Assembly (NCBI GenBank): GCA_013398175.1
Contig: VZRZ01005367.1
Coordinates: 823,575-887,574, forward strand
Direction of reading: 5' to 3'
Source: Climacteris rufus
Taxonomy: Eukaryota; Chordata; Aves; Passeriformes; Climacteridae
DNA length: 64,000 bases
The first letter of the stretch is position 1, and each line of letters starts with the position of its first letter. Shown here piece after piece: positions 37,957-48,273 of the stretch. Below the pieces are notes generated by a model. It was not told the DNA's origin and did no database searches. It saw only the letters and a list, made by a program, of their open reading frames with translations. Made by a program: the position numbers and the translations under genes.

Positions 37957-39861
37957 TTAATCTACTTCTTCGATGGTGGGGCCACCGGAGCCACCTGCCC
38001 CAGCCCCTCCATCTCCCCGGTACAATTTTGTGACAATCGGGTTGCAGAGTTTCTCCAGCTCTTTCTGCTTGTGCTCATACTCTTCCTTCTCAGCCATCTG
38101 GTTGCGATCAAGCCAAGAGACCACCTCCTTGCACTTGTCGAGCACTCTCTGCTTGTCCTGGTCACTGATCTTTCCCTTCAATTTATCGTCCTCCACCGTC
38201 TGCTTCATGTTGTAAGTGTAGGACTCGAGGGAGTTCTTGGCTGCCACCCGATCCCGGTTAGCCTCGTCCTCTGCTTTGTACTTCTCTGCTTCCTGCACCA
38301 TACGGTCAATGTCGTCCTTGCTGAGGCGACCCTTGTCGTTGGTGATGGTGATCTTGTTCTCCTTACCCGTGCTCTTGTCCACGGCGCTGACGTTCAAGAT
38401 ACCATTGGCATCAATGTCAAAAGTGACCTCGATCTGGGGGACTCCCCGGGGTGCTGGGGGGATGCCTGTTAGGTCAAACTTGCCCAGCAAGTTGTTATCC
38501 TTTGTCATAGCTCTCTCACCTTCATACACCTGGACCAGGACGCTGCTCTGGTTGTCTGAGTAGGTGGTGAAGGTCTGAGTTTGTTTGGTGGGGATGGTGG
38601 TGTTACGCTTGATGAGAGCAGTCATCACTCCTCCAGCTGTCTCAATGCCCAGGGACAGAGGGGTGACATCCAACAGGAGGAGATCCTGCACATTCTCAGA
38701 CTTGTCTCCCATGAGGATAGCTGCTTGCACAGCAGCGCCATAAGCCACAGCCTCATCGGGGTTGATGCTCTTGTTGAGCTCTTTGCCATTGAAGAAATCC
38801 TGTAGCAGCTTCTGGATCTTGGGGATTCGGGTAGAGCCACCCACCAGCACAATCTCCTGGATCTGGCCCTTGTCGAGCTTGGCATCACGCAGAGCTTTCT
38901 CCACCGGCTCCAGGGTGCCACGGAAGAGGTCAGCATTGAGCTCCTCGAAACGGGCACGAGTAATGGAAGTGTAGAAGTCAATGCCCTCAAAAAGGGAGTC
39001 AATCTCAATGCTGGCCTGTGTGGAAGAGCTCAGGGTGCGCTTCGCCCTCTCACAAGCTGTGCGCAGCCGCCTCACTGCTCGCTTGTTGCCAGCGATGTCA
39101 CGCTTGTGCTTACGCTTGAATTCTTCCACAAAGTGGTTCACCATGCGGTTGTCAAAGTCCTCCCCACCCAGGTGGGTGTCACCAGCTGTGGACTTCACCT
39201 CAAAGATCCCATCCTCAATGGTAAGGATGGACACATCGAAGGTGCCCCCTCCCAGGTCAAAGATGAGCACATTCTTCTCCCCAGCCCGGGTTCCTTTCTT
39301 GTCCAGGCCGTAGGCAATAGCAGCTGCAGTGGGCTCATTGATGATACGCATCACATTGAGGCCAGTGATGGTGCCGGCATCCTTAGTGGCCTGACGCTGG
39401 GAGTCATTAAAGTATGCTGGCACCGTGATGACAGCGTTCTGCACCTTGCGGCCCAGATAGGCCTCAGCAATCTCCTTCATCTTGGTGAGCACCATGGAGC
39501 TGATCTCCTCTGGGAAGAAGGTCTTCATCTCCCCCTTGTACTCCACCTGCACTTTGGGCTTGCCACCCTCGTTCACCACACGGAAAGGCCAGTGCTTCAT
39601 GTCTGACTGCACCGTGGGGTCATCATACTTGCGGCCAATGAGGCGCTTGGCATCAAAGATGGTGTTGGTGGGGTTCATTGCTACCTGGTTCTTGGCAGCA
39701 TCCCCGATGAGCCTCTCTGTATCGGTGAAGGCCACATAGCTGGGTGTGGTGCGGTTGCCCTGGTCGTTGGCGATGATCTCCACCTTGCCATGCTGGAAGA
39801 CGCCCACGCAGGAGTATGTGGTGCCCAGGTCGATGCCGATCGCCGGCCCTTTGGCAGACAT
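37957..39861 (-). CDS. HSPA2: heat shock 70 kDa protein (HSPA2, cytosolic HSP70)
   Basis: An intronless 634-residue ATP-driven chaperone of cytosol and nucleus that binds exposed hydrophobic segments of unfolded proteins and works with J-domain proteins and nucleotide exchange factors. The ATPase domain covers about residues 1-385 and carries all three HSP70 signatures: IDLGTTYS (10-17), IFDLGGGTFDVSIL (near 198-211) and IVLVGGSTRIPKIQ (near 336-350). The DLLLLDV linker follows, then the beta substrate-binding domain (about 397-507), the helical lid and a Gly-rich tail ending in EEVD, the motif read by TPR co-chaperones such as HOP and CHIP. The start codon lies in a strong context (ACACCATGT). 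Length, lack of introns and full motifs indicate an intact gene. Position next to ZBTB1 on the same strand identifies it as HSPA2 rather than another HSP70 paralogue. In chicken this locus is the main heat-inducible HSP70, unlike the testis-enriched mammalian gene; the promoter here fits inducibility. Confidence 0.97.
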   Translation of the reverse strand: MSAKGPAIGIDLGTTYSCVGVFQHGKVEIIANDQGNRTTPSYVAFTDTERLIGDAAKNQVAMNPTNTIFDAKRLIGRKYDDPTVQSDMKHWPFRVVNEGGKPKVQVEYKGEMKTFFPEEISSMVLTKMKEIAEAYLGRKVQNAVITVPAYFNDSQRQATKDAGTITGLNVMRIINEPTAAAIAYGLDKKGTRAGEKNVLIFDLGGGTFDVSILTIEDGIFEVKSTAGDTHLGGEDFDNRMVNHFVEEFKRKHKRDIAGNKRAVRRLRTACERAKRTLSSSTQASIEIDSLFEGIDFYTSITRARFEELNADLFRGTLEPVEKALRDAKLDKGQIQEIVLVGGSTRIPKIQKLLQDFFNGKELNKSINPDEAVAYGAAVQAAILMGDKSENVQDLLLLDVTPLSLGIETAGGVMTALIKRNTTIPTKQTQTFTTYSDNQSSVLVQVYEGERAMTKDNNLLGKFDLTGIPPAPRGVPQIEVTFDIDANGILNVSAVDKSTGKENKITITNDKGRLSKDDIDRMVQEAEKYKAEDEANRDRVAAKNSLESYTYNMKQTVEDDKLKGKISDQDKQRVLDKCKEVVSWLDRNQMAEKEEYEHKQKELEKLCNPIVTKLYRGDGGAGAGGSGGPTIEEVD

Positions 39862-39935
39862 GGTGTCGGCTCTCTGTGCTGCTGCTCGCCCGCGTCCACC
39901 CCACCCGCTCCCGCTGTCGCCGCGGCGCGATGTGA
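39862..39935 (-). other. HSPA2: HSPA2 5' untranslated region (approximate)
   Basis: If transcription starts about 25-30 bases downstream of the TATA box, the leader is about 70 bases long and has no intron. It is CpG-rich. The exact start is inferred. Confidence 0.5.
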
Positions 39936-39958
39936 GCGGTTCGCGCCGCCGCCGCCCC

Positions 39959-39965
39959 TTTTATA
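39959..39965 (-). promoter_or_regulatory. HSPA2: HSPA2 TATA box
   Basis: TATAAAA on the minus strand, about 95 bases upstream of the start codon and just downstream of a heat-shock element. It is the only canonical TATA box in this GC-rich stretch. Confidence 0.85.
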
Positions 39966-39979
39966 GCCGCCGCCGCCGC

Positions 39980-39997
39980 TTCTGGAACGTGCCAGAA
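39980..39997 (-). promoter_or_regulatory. HSPA2: proximal heat-shock element
   Basis: The plus strand reads TTCtgGAAcgTGCcaGAA: four alternating 5-bp HSF units in register, three perfect and one (TGC for TTC) with one mismatch. It sits about 15 bases upstream of the TATA box, a usual place for HSF1-type control of HSP70 genes. Confidence 0.85.
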
Positions 39998-40006
39998 CCC
40001 TGACGG

Positions 40007-40182
40007 CCAATCCAGACGCCCCGCGAACAATCAGCTGGCCAATCACCTCCGCGATACGACGGGAAGTGCCCGCCCTCAACCTTCAGGCCAATCAGAACCG
40101 TGGGCACCCACCCGTCAGCCCGCCCCTCCCCAGCGCCGCGATTCTTCCGGGTTTTTCTCGTGCGCCACTGCCCTCGGCCAAT
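40007..40182 (-). promoter_or_regulatory. HSPA2: four CCAAT boxes in one orientation
   Basis: GGCCAATC or a close form occurs with its CCAAT core at 40007-40011, 40039-40043, 40088-40092 and 40178-40182. All are on the plus strand, so relative to HSPA2 all are inverted (ATTGGCC). Such boxes bind NF-Y and are usual in vertebrate HSP70 promoters, where they support basal activity and open chromatin. GC boxes (CCCCGCCC) lie nearby at about 40204-40211. Confidence 0.75.
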
Positions 40183-40216
40183 CACCGCTCGCCATGCCCA
40201 CTCGCCCCGCCCCTAC

Positions 40217-40239
40217 TTCGAACTTCAGCGAGAAAGTTC
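40217..40239 (-). promoter_or_regulatory. HSPA2: distal heat-shock element
   Basis: GAAagTTC at 40232-40239 forms a perfect pair of HSF units, and a third unit (TTC, 40217-40219) lies in the same 5-bp register with two degenerate units between. It lies about 255 bases beyond the TATA box. It is weaker than the proximal element on sequence. Confidence 0.55.
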
Positions 40240-40249
40240 CAGCTCGCAA

Positions 40250-40257
40250 TTACGTCA
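40250..40257 (-). promoter_or_regulatory. HSPA2: CRE/ATF-like site
   Basis: TGACGTAA on the minus strand, a common variant of the cAMP-response/ATF element. It is 11 bases beyond the distal heat-shock element. Function is inferred from the match only. Confidence 0.4.
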
Positions 40258-40281
40258 TGCCAGAGATTGACATCAGCGCTG

Positions 40282-40456
40282 NNNNNNNNNNNNNNNNNNN
40301 NNNNNNNNNNNNNNNNNNNNNNNNNNNNNNNNNNNNNNNNNNNNNNNNNNNNNNNNNNNNNNNNNNNNNNNNNNNNNNNNNNNNNNNNNNNNNNNNNNNN
40401 NNNNNNNNNNNNNNNNNNNNNNNNNNNNNNNNNNNNNNNNNNNNNNNNNNNNNNNN
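40282..40456. other. assembly gap (175 N)
   Basis: A run of 175 undetermined bases inside the GC-rich HSPA2 upstream region. Its length may be an estimate. Promoter elements could be hidden here. Confidence 1.
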
Positions 40457-40820
40457 GGGTGCAGGTTTGCGGCTTCTCTCGCCGCGCGGTGTTTGTAGTT
40501 CGTGAGCGCTCAGCCCGGCGCCGGGTAATTTACCCTTATTTGGTCGCAGGGCGGCAGGAATGCCGCCCGCCCTCCCTCACACACACCCCCCCACACACAC
40601 TTCAGCCTCCCCCCGGCTTGTCGGGGTGGAACGGCCGCCCCCCCCGCCCGTGCCGCGGCGACCCCCGAACTGTCATGGCGGAACGTCCCCCCTCACACAC
40701 TTCCGCGCCCTCCCGCTGTGCCTGAGGGAAAGTGCCGCCAAGCCGGTTCTTAGCCTTACTCGCCCGAACTTGGCGGGCTGACAACCCCCTCTTCCCCCGC
40801 CCCGTGCTTGTCCTGGTACC

Positions 40821-40945
40821 AAAACTCAGGGAGTGGCACCGCGCTCTCCCCTCCTGTCCCGCATCAGAACGCAGGGACTGGCACTGGGCTGTCCCCTCCT
40901 GCCCCGGCACCGCAGCTCCGGGAACGGCACCAGTGCGGCTTTGGG
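40821..40945. repeat. degenerate GC-rich minisatellite, about 45-bp period, three copies
   Basis: Copies start at about 40823 (AACTCAGGGAGTGGCAC), 40868 (AACGCAGGGACTGGCAC) and 40914 (AGCTCCGGGAACGGCAC). The periods are 45 and 46 bases, and the first two copies share a CTCCCCTCCTG/GTCCCCTCCTG tail. It lies at the outer edge of the HSPA2 CpG island. Confidence 0.75.
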
Positions 40946-40999
40946 GGCCCTGTTGCTGCGTGTTCCTGCGTGGTGACCATTCTTGAACCGCCTCCAAAT

Positions 41000-43900
41000 T
41001 CTTGTCTGTTGTGCTAATGTCAGATGTCGTCACGCCTACGTTTAGCAAAAGCTATGGAGCTATTAACTCGGAGCTAGGAAAGTGCTTTGATGAAAATATA
41101 TTAAACATTAAAATCTGCTGTGGTTGCTCCAAATTATGCCTCCTCACTCTGAGACAAATGCTTCAAAATATTCCAGTTCTAGTAAGAGGGGCAAAACACC
41201 ATCCTGTGTTTTTTTTATACAGAGTCATAGTGAGTAGCTCCTTTTCAGAAGCTACTTTAAAAGTGTTCTTAAAAGTCAGCTACCCATAGACTTGTGGAGT
41301 TATGTGCGAAAAGGATTAAAGTCATTGTATACTTAAATCCTCTTTCATTAGTTTTGTCCCCAGCCTTCAGCATTTTGCTGTACCTGGCCTCATAGAAAAT
41401 GTGTTACAGCTTTTCCCAGAGTCATTTGTATTCACACAATTATTACAGGCACTGTAACTCCTGTTCAAAACCATCTTAGTTTCCATGAGTGTATTTTTCA
41501 AAGCCTTTTTTATAGGACATGAGGGCTCCACCTCTTCTGTGTAGCATGTATGTAGTTTTATGATGAAGAGCTTGGATTTCTGACCATACATGTTGTACAT
41601 GCTTAGATAACTATTATTCTTCCGCAGATCCTGGTCTTTTTTTTTTCCACATAGGTTCAGACCCTGAAGAAATCCAAAAGAAGTCAATGGAAAATGGGAA
41701 CCATGACCTGTCCCTGCCTACAGGAGCTGCTCTGTATATCCTGTGTGCATATTTCTTTGATGGGAAGGGTGTCGGTTTCTCTCGTAGTTAGACCAGTGAC
41801 TGATTCATCACTGAACCATCTCTTCCTGTATTTCACTGCCACTTCATTCAGTTGATTGTATTATGTGGAGCAGGGAGAAATGCCAGAGCAATACAAAGAG
41901 AGGTGGATAATAAATTCTGTTTCAGCTGGAAAGTTGGTGTTGTTTATTATTTGTATCCTTGTGGGGATTGTCCCCTAGTAGCACTAGTAATGCACAAGAA
42001 CCCTGTTTTGAGAGCTGCAGTACAAACTCAGACCCTGTTATTCCAGAGTAAGAAGAAGATTCCTGCCTCAAAAACATGTGTACAAAAACAATAGATGGAG
42101 AGAACAAATGGAGTAAGAAATAACACAGTATTGATTAGCACAATAAACAGTCTTTGAAGCACAATTAATTTGATGTCTCATTTAACTATAACTGTAATTG
42201 AACAGGCTTAAAAGTGACATTTCATTAATTTGGCCCAAAGCTTTTAGCTATATGTTTTACCAGGCCAGGCAACAACAGCTCCCCTTGGCCCAATAACCAG
42301 TATGGCCCTGATAGCGTTGTACTGGTACCCAGATGTGCTGGTAACCTGCTAAAGAGGTGTTTGCATTGACTGGATTACTGCTCACCCTGAGAGTACTCCC
42401 TCTGTCCTGCTTATTTCATCATTTGAATTGTTTTGCTGTAATAAATTGGAGGAAAAGATCTTGAAGGAATGTACAAGCATACCATTTTAATGCTGCTGGT
42501 GTCAAGAGATATTCTCAGGAAAAATCCAAAGGTCTGTGGACTGAGACTACCAAATATTTCATTTAACCTCTTGCATAAAAAAATATTTCTTTTCCAGCTG
42601 GGCATGCAGGTGCTGTTTTCTTCTGTACAATGATATGTCTAGGTCCAAGCTGCTTTTTAAGCTTTCATTCCTAACCAGAAGTTCACGTGACGTTCTTGCC
42701 ATCACCTCTTACCGATGTCCTTAGAGAAAGTCCAGTCTAAGGAGAGGGAGCGACCTCTAATACCTCATTAAACTTATTCTCTCTTCTCAGCAGAGCTATT
42801 ACCAGCCTGCTTTTTGTCAGCAGTTTGTGAACCAACTCATCCATGCAGTCATCCTCTCATATGGGAAGAGCCACATGATTCCCTTTTATGTTGCTTCATA
42901 TGCAGTCATGGTACAGGTGAGCCAAACCGACTGGTTCAGAAATTAAAGAGTGAGCTTTATGGGGAGGACTTGAGCATAAGTCTGATTTTCCCTTTAACAA
43001 AACATTTGCTCTTATTCCCCATCCTGAATCTGTAAGCTGTATTTTCACAGGAGCTTCCAGAGCAATTTGTCACCTCTGGAAGTGACAGGCCTCTTTCAGA
43101 TCCATTTATTTGTGTTTAGGATCAATAATGCACCCATGTCTCCTGTTTGGCAGTGTTATGTAACATGCTGTAGGCTATTCTCCATTACACCACCCAGCCA
43201 GAAATCAAGATGATATTTAGATTTCTTCAGTGAAGCAAGAGCTCAGTATCTGGAGCAGAACTGAGAACTCAGCTCTTATCTTTATCTTGATAAAAGGAAG
43301 ATTTTTTCCCCGTGTGTTTTATAAGGCAATGTAGTATAAAAATAGGACTGAACCCAAGTTACAGTTCAATCAGACATCAACCACTTGGATCATTCAGATA
43401 AAGTTGAAATGCAATGAATTATTTGCTCAGGTTTGGCAGTCAGAAGACCTTAGACCTTAAATTCTGGTATCCATTTCCCTTGTAAAACTATCCAGAAAAT
43501 TGCATAAATCAGATTGTATTGGTGAGAGTGGATTATTTTATAACACAGCAATCAGTTCAGAAAAGTCTAAGCAACTGCTGTTCTAAGAACAAACAATACT
43601 TTGTCATACCATTTCATCCCTGAAATTCTTCATCTTGTTTATATTTGTGAACGTCTTGTACTTGGAACTCAGACAAGAACTACCAGTGTATAAAATGACA
43701 AGATTCTTCTGACAAGGTGTTGCATTAAAAATCATGGGGGGTGGGGGGGACCTATGTAACTTACTTTGTATTTATACACCGCCAGATTTTGTGCACAGCT
43801 GTTCCTTGTTAATTTAAAAGGCAGCCACAAGACATCATCTTACTTAAATAAGTGCTCCTTTGTTTTTGTGAATAACAAATAAAGTTCTGCAAATCCGGAT

Positions 43901-44550
43901 AACATGTTTTTGGCAAATTACACAAATGCATGATCAGTACTATGGAAATGTTCAGAACAGCAGAATGTAGGGCACTGTAATTTCATACTCCCAAACCAGG
44001 AGTTCAAAAATCATGAGTCAGATCTCTTAAAATTATAAACCTAGTTTAAAATAATGAGTTTAGAAAACACATGTGGCTTTATTCATCTTCTGGCTTTTTA
44101 ATCTTTAGCATATATTCAGATTACACTTTTAGGATTTCCCATGTAATTTGCAGATTTTTTTTTTTTTTTTAGTAAGTAAAATAGCTGATTACACCATCTC
44201 ACAACTGAAACCAGGCTGCCTCAGATTGATTAGACTCAATAAAATCATGGAAGTTGTCCACACTGATTAAACTAATGTTTGATGCTTCAAGGAATAATTA
44301 TTTTATAATTAAGTGGTTCTAAAGCACGTTTATTTACATAGACTTCTAACAGTTTGCTGAGGCATGATTAAAAGCTGAAGTTAGTATCACTACTGCTAAC
44401 TAGATAAACTGGTGTGCTGTGCATTTTAGGCAGTCAGTTCTTTATTCATTTAACTGCAGTCTCCTTCTCTTGCAGGCAGTGCCAGCTCTACTGACAGTCC
44501 TAAGCAAGTGACTTTAAAATAAAATGTTTTCAAGCACAGGAACAGATGAA
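41000..44550. other. intergenic, nothing recognised
   Basis: AT-rich sequence between HSPA2 and ZBTB1. No domain-bearing open frame, RNA gene or clear repeat was recognised apart from short homopolymer tracts (G-rich near 43735-43750, a poly-T run near 44157-44171). Confidence 0.5.
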
Positions 44551-44940
44551 AAAAGGACCTCAACAGGTCATTTAGTCTCATTTTGTGTTTAACCAAAATC
44601 TCCTTTCTTGCAATTTAAGGCAATTACTTTTATTCATACTGACTGTGGATATGAGAAAGAGCTGTGCCATTTTTCTTTGCAACCAGATTTTATATATGAA
44701 AATCATTGTTTTCCCTCCACCATCTCTTCTGTAAAATGACTTAAAATCACTCAACCTGTGCTCTGAAGCAGTGTTTTCTCAGTTTACAGACATTCATTGC
44801 TTTGTCCTGCATTCTCTGCAAGCACCTTGTATCCTAGTTTGCAAGTGCTATGCTCAAAACTGGAGATGGTACCAGCTCTTGTCATAGTGGTTCTAGAGAA
44901 ACAGATCATACTCCAGTTTTGACATTTCAGTTTTTACCTT
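44551..44940 (-). mobile_element. old CR1 3' fragment
   Basis: The plus strand begins with an AGGACCTCAACAGGTCATTTAGTCT-like block and later reads TGTCCTGCATTCTCTGCAAG, then a GCTCAAAACTGGAGATGGTACCAG-like block (about 44850-44873). This is the reverse complement of the CR1 3' region, where a similar 'tgctcaaaactgga...' block recurs. Much more diverged than the CR1 just to its right, so an older insertion. Confidence 0.6.
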
Positions 44941-45049
44941 TATTTGCAACATCATGATGCTGCAGATTCATTTTCAGAATATGATCCAAAATGGCTTGAT
45001 TCTTTTCAATTGAAATGGAAACAGTAGTTTTAGTTTAGGTATAAGAAAT

Positions 45050-45255
45050 CCTTTACTGTGAGGGTGCTGAGGCCCTGGCACAGGTTGCCCAGAGAGGCTG
45101 TGGCTGCCCCATCCTTGGGAGCGTTCAAGGCCAGGCTGGATGGGGCTCTGAGCACCCTGGTCTGGTGGAAGGTGCCCCTGGCCATGGCAGGGGGGCTGGA
45201 AATAGATGACCTTTAACTTCCCTTCCAACCCAAACCATTCTAGGATTCTATGAAT
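45050..45255 (+). mobile_element. CR1 3'-end insertion
   Basis: A plus-strand CR1 3' end: GGCACAGGTTGCCCAGAGAG near 45076-45095, AAGGCCAGGCTGGATGGGGC near 45128-45147, and the terminal ATTCTAGGATTCTATG repeats at 45237-45252. It is 5'-truncated, as usual for CR1, and fairly little diverged. Confidence 0.93.
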
Positions 45256-48243
45256 TAAGCAGCTGTTCCTTTACTTGCACAGCTAATGATTCCAGCTTGC
45301 ACTTGTTCCTAATAAATAGTATCTTATGCTTTCAGATCCTGTCTGCACCTTACCAGGATTATTTTGAATTCTAATCTTATCTTTTAATATACTTGAACTC
45401 TGCTTGGTCTTGTTTGAAGATGTTAAAAGGATACTCTAAATGGGCCAGGGGGTGAATAAATGAAAACAGAGAATTTTATCTAGAACTGCTGTGATGGGGT
45501 TAAACAATATACTAATTGTAATTATTGGCACTAACTGTAAAGCTGGAAAATTATGCCAAGTCTTAAACAAGATAAATGGTGTACTGTAAACACAGGCAAA
45601 GACCAATACATCATACTCAGAAAACAGTATGGGATTAATCTCTCAGATTTACTTATATGCTTAGTGTGAACAGTTTTTATAATAATTAAACTGTAGCATG
45701 CTATGAATTTCTCATTTTCTCATTCCTAGGATTATTTGATTTTTATTCATCTGTTTTCCCTCTTGTCATTAGCAGGTGAATGGGAAAAACATAGGAGCTG
45801 ATGAAGCAGGTGGTAACTGGAACTTCACCCTGTTGCCAGGACTGTTATTAACTCAGGTATAAGATGGAATTAAATGAGAATAATAAGCAGATTTGTAAGA
45901 GTATTTTATTAAAGATACTGTTGCAAAGCACAGAATAAGCTTTAAAGATGATGAAAACTAACCTGGAATGTCTTTACTGATATTCTACATAGACTACAAG
46001 TAATTGCTAAGTTACAGAACAGTCACAGCCTGTTCTAGATGTCCTACACTTTGTATACTGCTGAAGGTGATGCTATAAATGTATTCCCTTCTCTCCTCTG
46101 CTTTGTGGTGGTCCTGCTCTGAAGGTCCTTCATGTTTTTTATGGAAAGGACATCCCATTTTCTGTTAGATATCCCAGCTATATTGTGCCTTCTCCCTGCA
46201 GAGTGCCCACTGGTATCTGGCTTTGCCCAGATATTCACCATGCTCCCCTTTGCTCCATACAGCCACAGGGACTGAAGTATCAGCATTCCGGTGCTGCACA
46301 AAAGCCTTTTAAAATACCTACATTAACGTTTAAGGTGTTACGTGTTAATAGAGCTGATACCTTCAATATCTATGTGCTGAAATGCTGGGGGCTATGTCAT
46401 CAGATCAAGCAACCACATTCAAAGATACCTGAACATCTTTTCTTGCATTTGTATAGTAACTTTATAAACTCAAAAAGAGTAAAGCAAGCACAGACACATG
46501 CCCTATACAAGCTGCAATACAGACAATATTGTACACACTTTGTAACAACAGTAATGAAAATGATGCCAATTATAAATAAAATTATAGACAGACTCTTCTT
46601 GAGATAACAGTTATAGTGAACAATGAAACATCCTTTTATAATCATGAGTAGAATTAGTAAGATGCGTAACTACAGCAGAATATAATCAGCATGTTTAGTC
46701 TGCTTACATGTCTTAATTTGATGCACTGTTGTCTGGGGGAAGCAAAGGAATTAATATTATTTTTCTAATTCATGCTTGCCCTAATTTGGAACATTTACTG
46801 CCTTAATGGTTTTTAGTTAGGGGTTTTTCTCGCCCCCATTAATTTAGCTGGAAACATTAGGATTCCTAAAATGTTCAAATCTGACCATGAACAACTGATT
46901 CTCTTCTTCAAGCCAGCAAGGCTTAGCTCCAGAACAAGGTGCACCCTGTGCCCTGTGAAGATTATTTCACATTTACTCATCTCCTTGTTGGTAAAAAAAT
47001 TTCACCATTCTTTTTATAAGACCAGAGCACCATTTCTTTAGTCGCCACATACAAGCACTGTGCTCCATGGAAGGTCCTCTTCGGCTTGCAAATGATGATC
47101 ATGCAGCAGGGGGAATCAAGTCAGCTGGATCTCTCTCACCATCCTGTCCTTCCTCAGTTTTAAAGATTTTTTTTCTCACCTCTTACTCTTTTTTTTCTTT
47201 TTTTAACACTTGATAGTTTAGCATTGTACATGAGTATACACTTGTAATGTTTGAACTAAAAAATCTAAACAGTTTTTGACAGCAACTCTAAGAAGCCTCA
47301 TTTCAGAAAAGGAGCACTCCAGTGTGAGAATGGCACATTCATTTCAATGCAGCCCTTAACACCTGGCATCTGCCTCTTTTGGCTGCCTGCTCCATGAAAG
47401 ACTTCAAATTTGTTTTTAACAGATGTAAATAATAGTCATAAGGAAGTAAGTTTTATAATACATAGAAGAGTCCAAAAAAACTTTTACTGCATGTTCTAAT
47501 GTGACTGCTTTGGTGCCTTTTGCGACTGCTGCAGTATGTCAAAAAAGCAAAGGTGGTGCCAATTCAGATCTGGCACACGAGGTTCTGAGTTTTTATGAAA
47601 TCTTTTGCCGACCAGTTCTTCCTCATGTCTTCTCCAAATCTGGTTCTCTCAGTTGTTCAGAAGCTTAGAAGTCCCTATTTCACTACTGCCATGCAGAAAA
47701 GAAATGCAAGAAAAATATTAAAAGTCAGAAGCCCGCACTGCAGTACTGTATTTGCTAGCATGATGTGGTCCCTCCCACCTCACCATGTGTGGTTTTGCTC
47801 TAAACACCCATCCTTCAGTTATATTCAGAGCACCCACCACAGTCAGGAACTCTTTTTAAAAGCCATACAGTTCATTTCCTTCAACCCCTATCCCACCAGC
47901 ACACAACCTTAAACAATGGTGTCACCTTGTTTCAGAAACTTTTGCTTTTTTTTTCATTCGCCTTGTTTTCAAAATAGCTAAAGATTTGCTGAAGAAAAAC
48001 TTCACTTCCCAAACCTCCCAAAAGCTATTTTTGATACTGTATGTGTTACTTTGCAGCAGTGGTTTATTGCTTGGCTTAGTGGATGCTCAAAAAATTGCAC
48101 GAGTATTATTTCCCCACAGCCTCTCATAGTTTGGAACACCCCCACTCTGGAATACTTCTTACTGCTTCATATTTGCCTGTATTTTTGGTTGTGGGTTTTT
48201 TTATCTTGCCTAATTCAGAGGTAGCTGTTACTTATTTACTTAA

Positions 48244-48273
48244 CACATACACACACATACACACACACACACG
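48244..48273. repeat. (CA)n microsatellite
   Basis: Imperfect CA repeat with two CATA interruptions. Confidence 0.95.

Larger units (their letters stand above)
39860..40990. promoter_or_regulatory. HSPA2: CpG island over the HSPA2 promoter
   Basis: CpG density and GC content rise sharply from the HSPA2 start to about 40990, interrupted by an assembly gap. The half beyond the gap (40457-40990) could also start a divergent plus-strand transcript; no coding exon is recognisable there. Confidence 0.7.

Noticed and set aside
39106..39606. A 166-codon plus-strand open frame, and others up to 133 codons, antisense to HSPA2
   Set aside because: Long antisense frames are a known by-product of GC-rich HSP70 coding sequence and its codon bias; no domain and no promoter on that strand.
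44974..45228. An 84-codon minus-strand frame
   Set aside because: It lies opposite the CR1 3' end at 45050-45255 and is explained by it.
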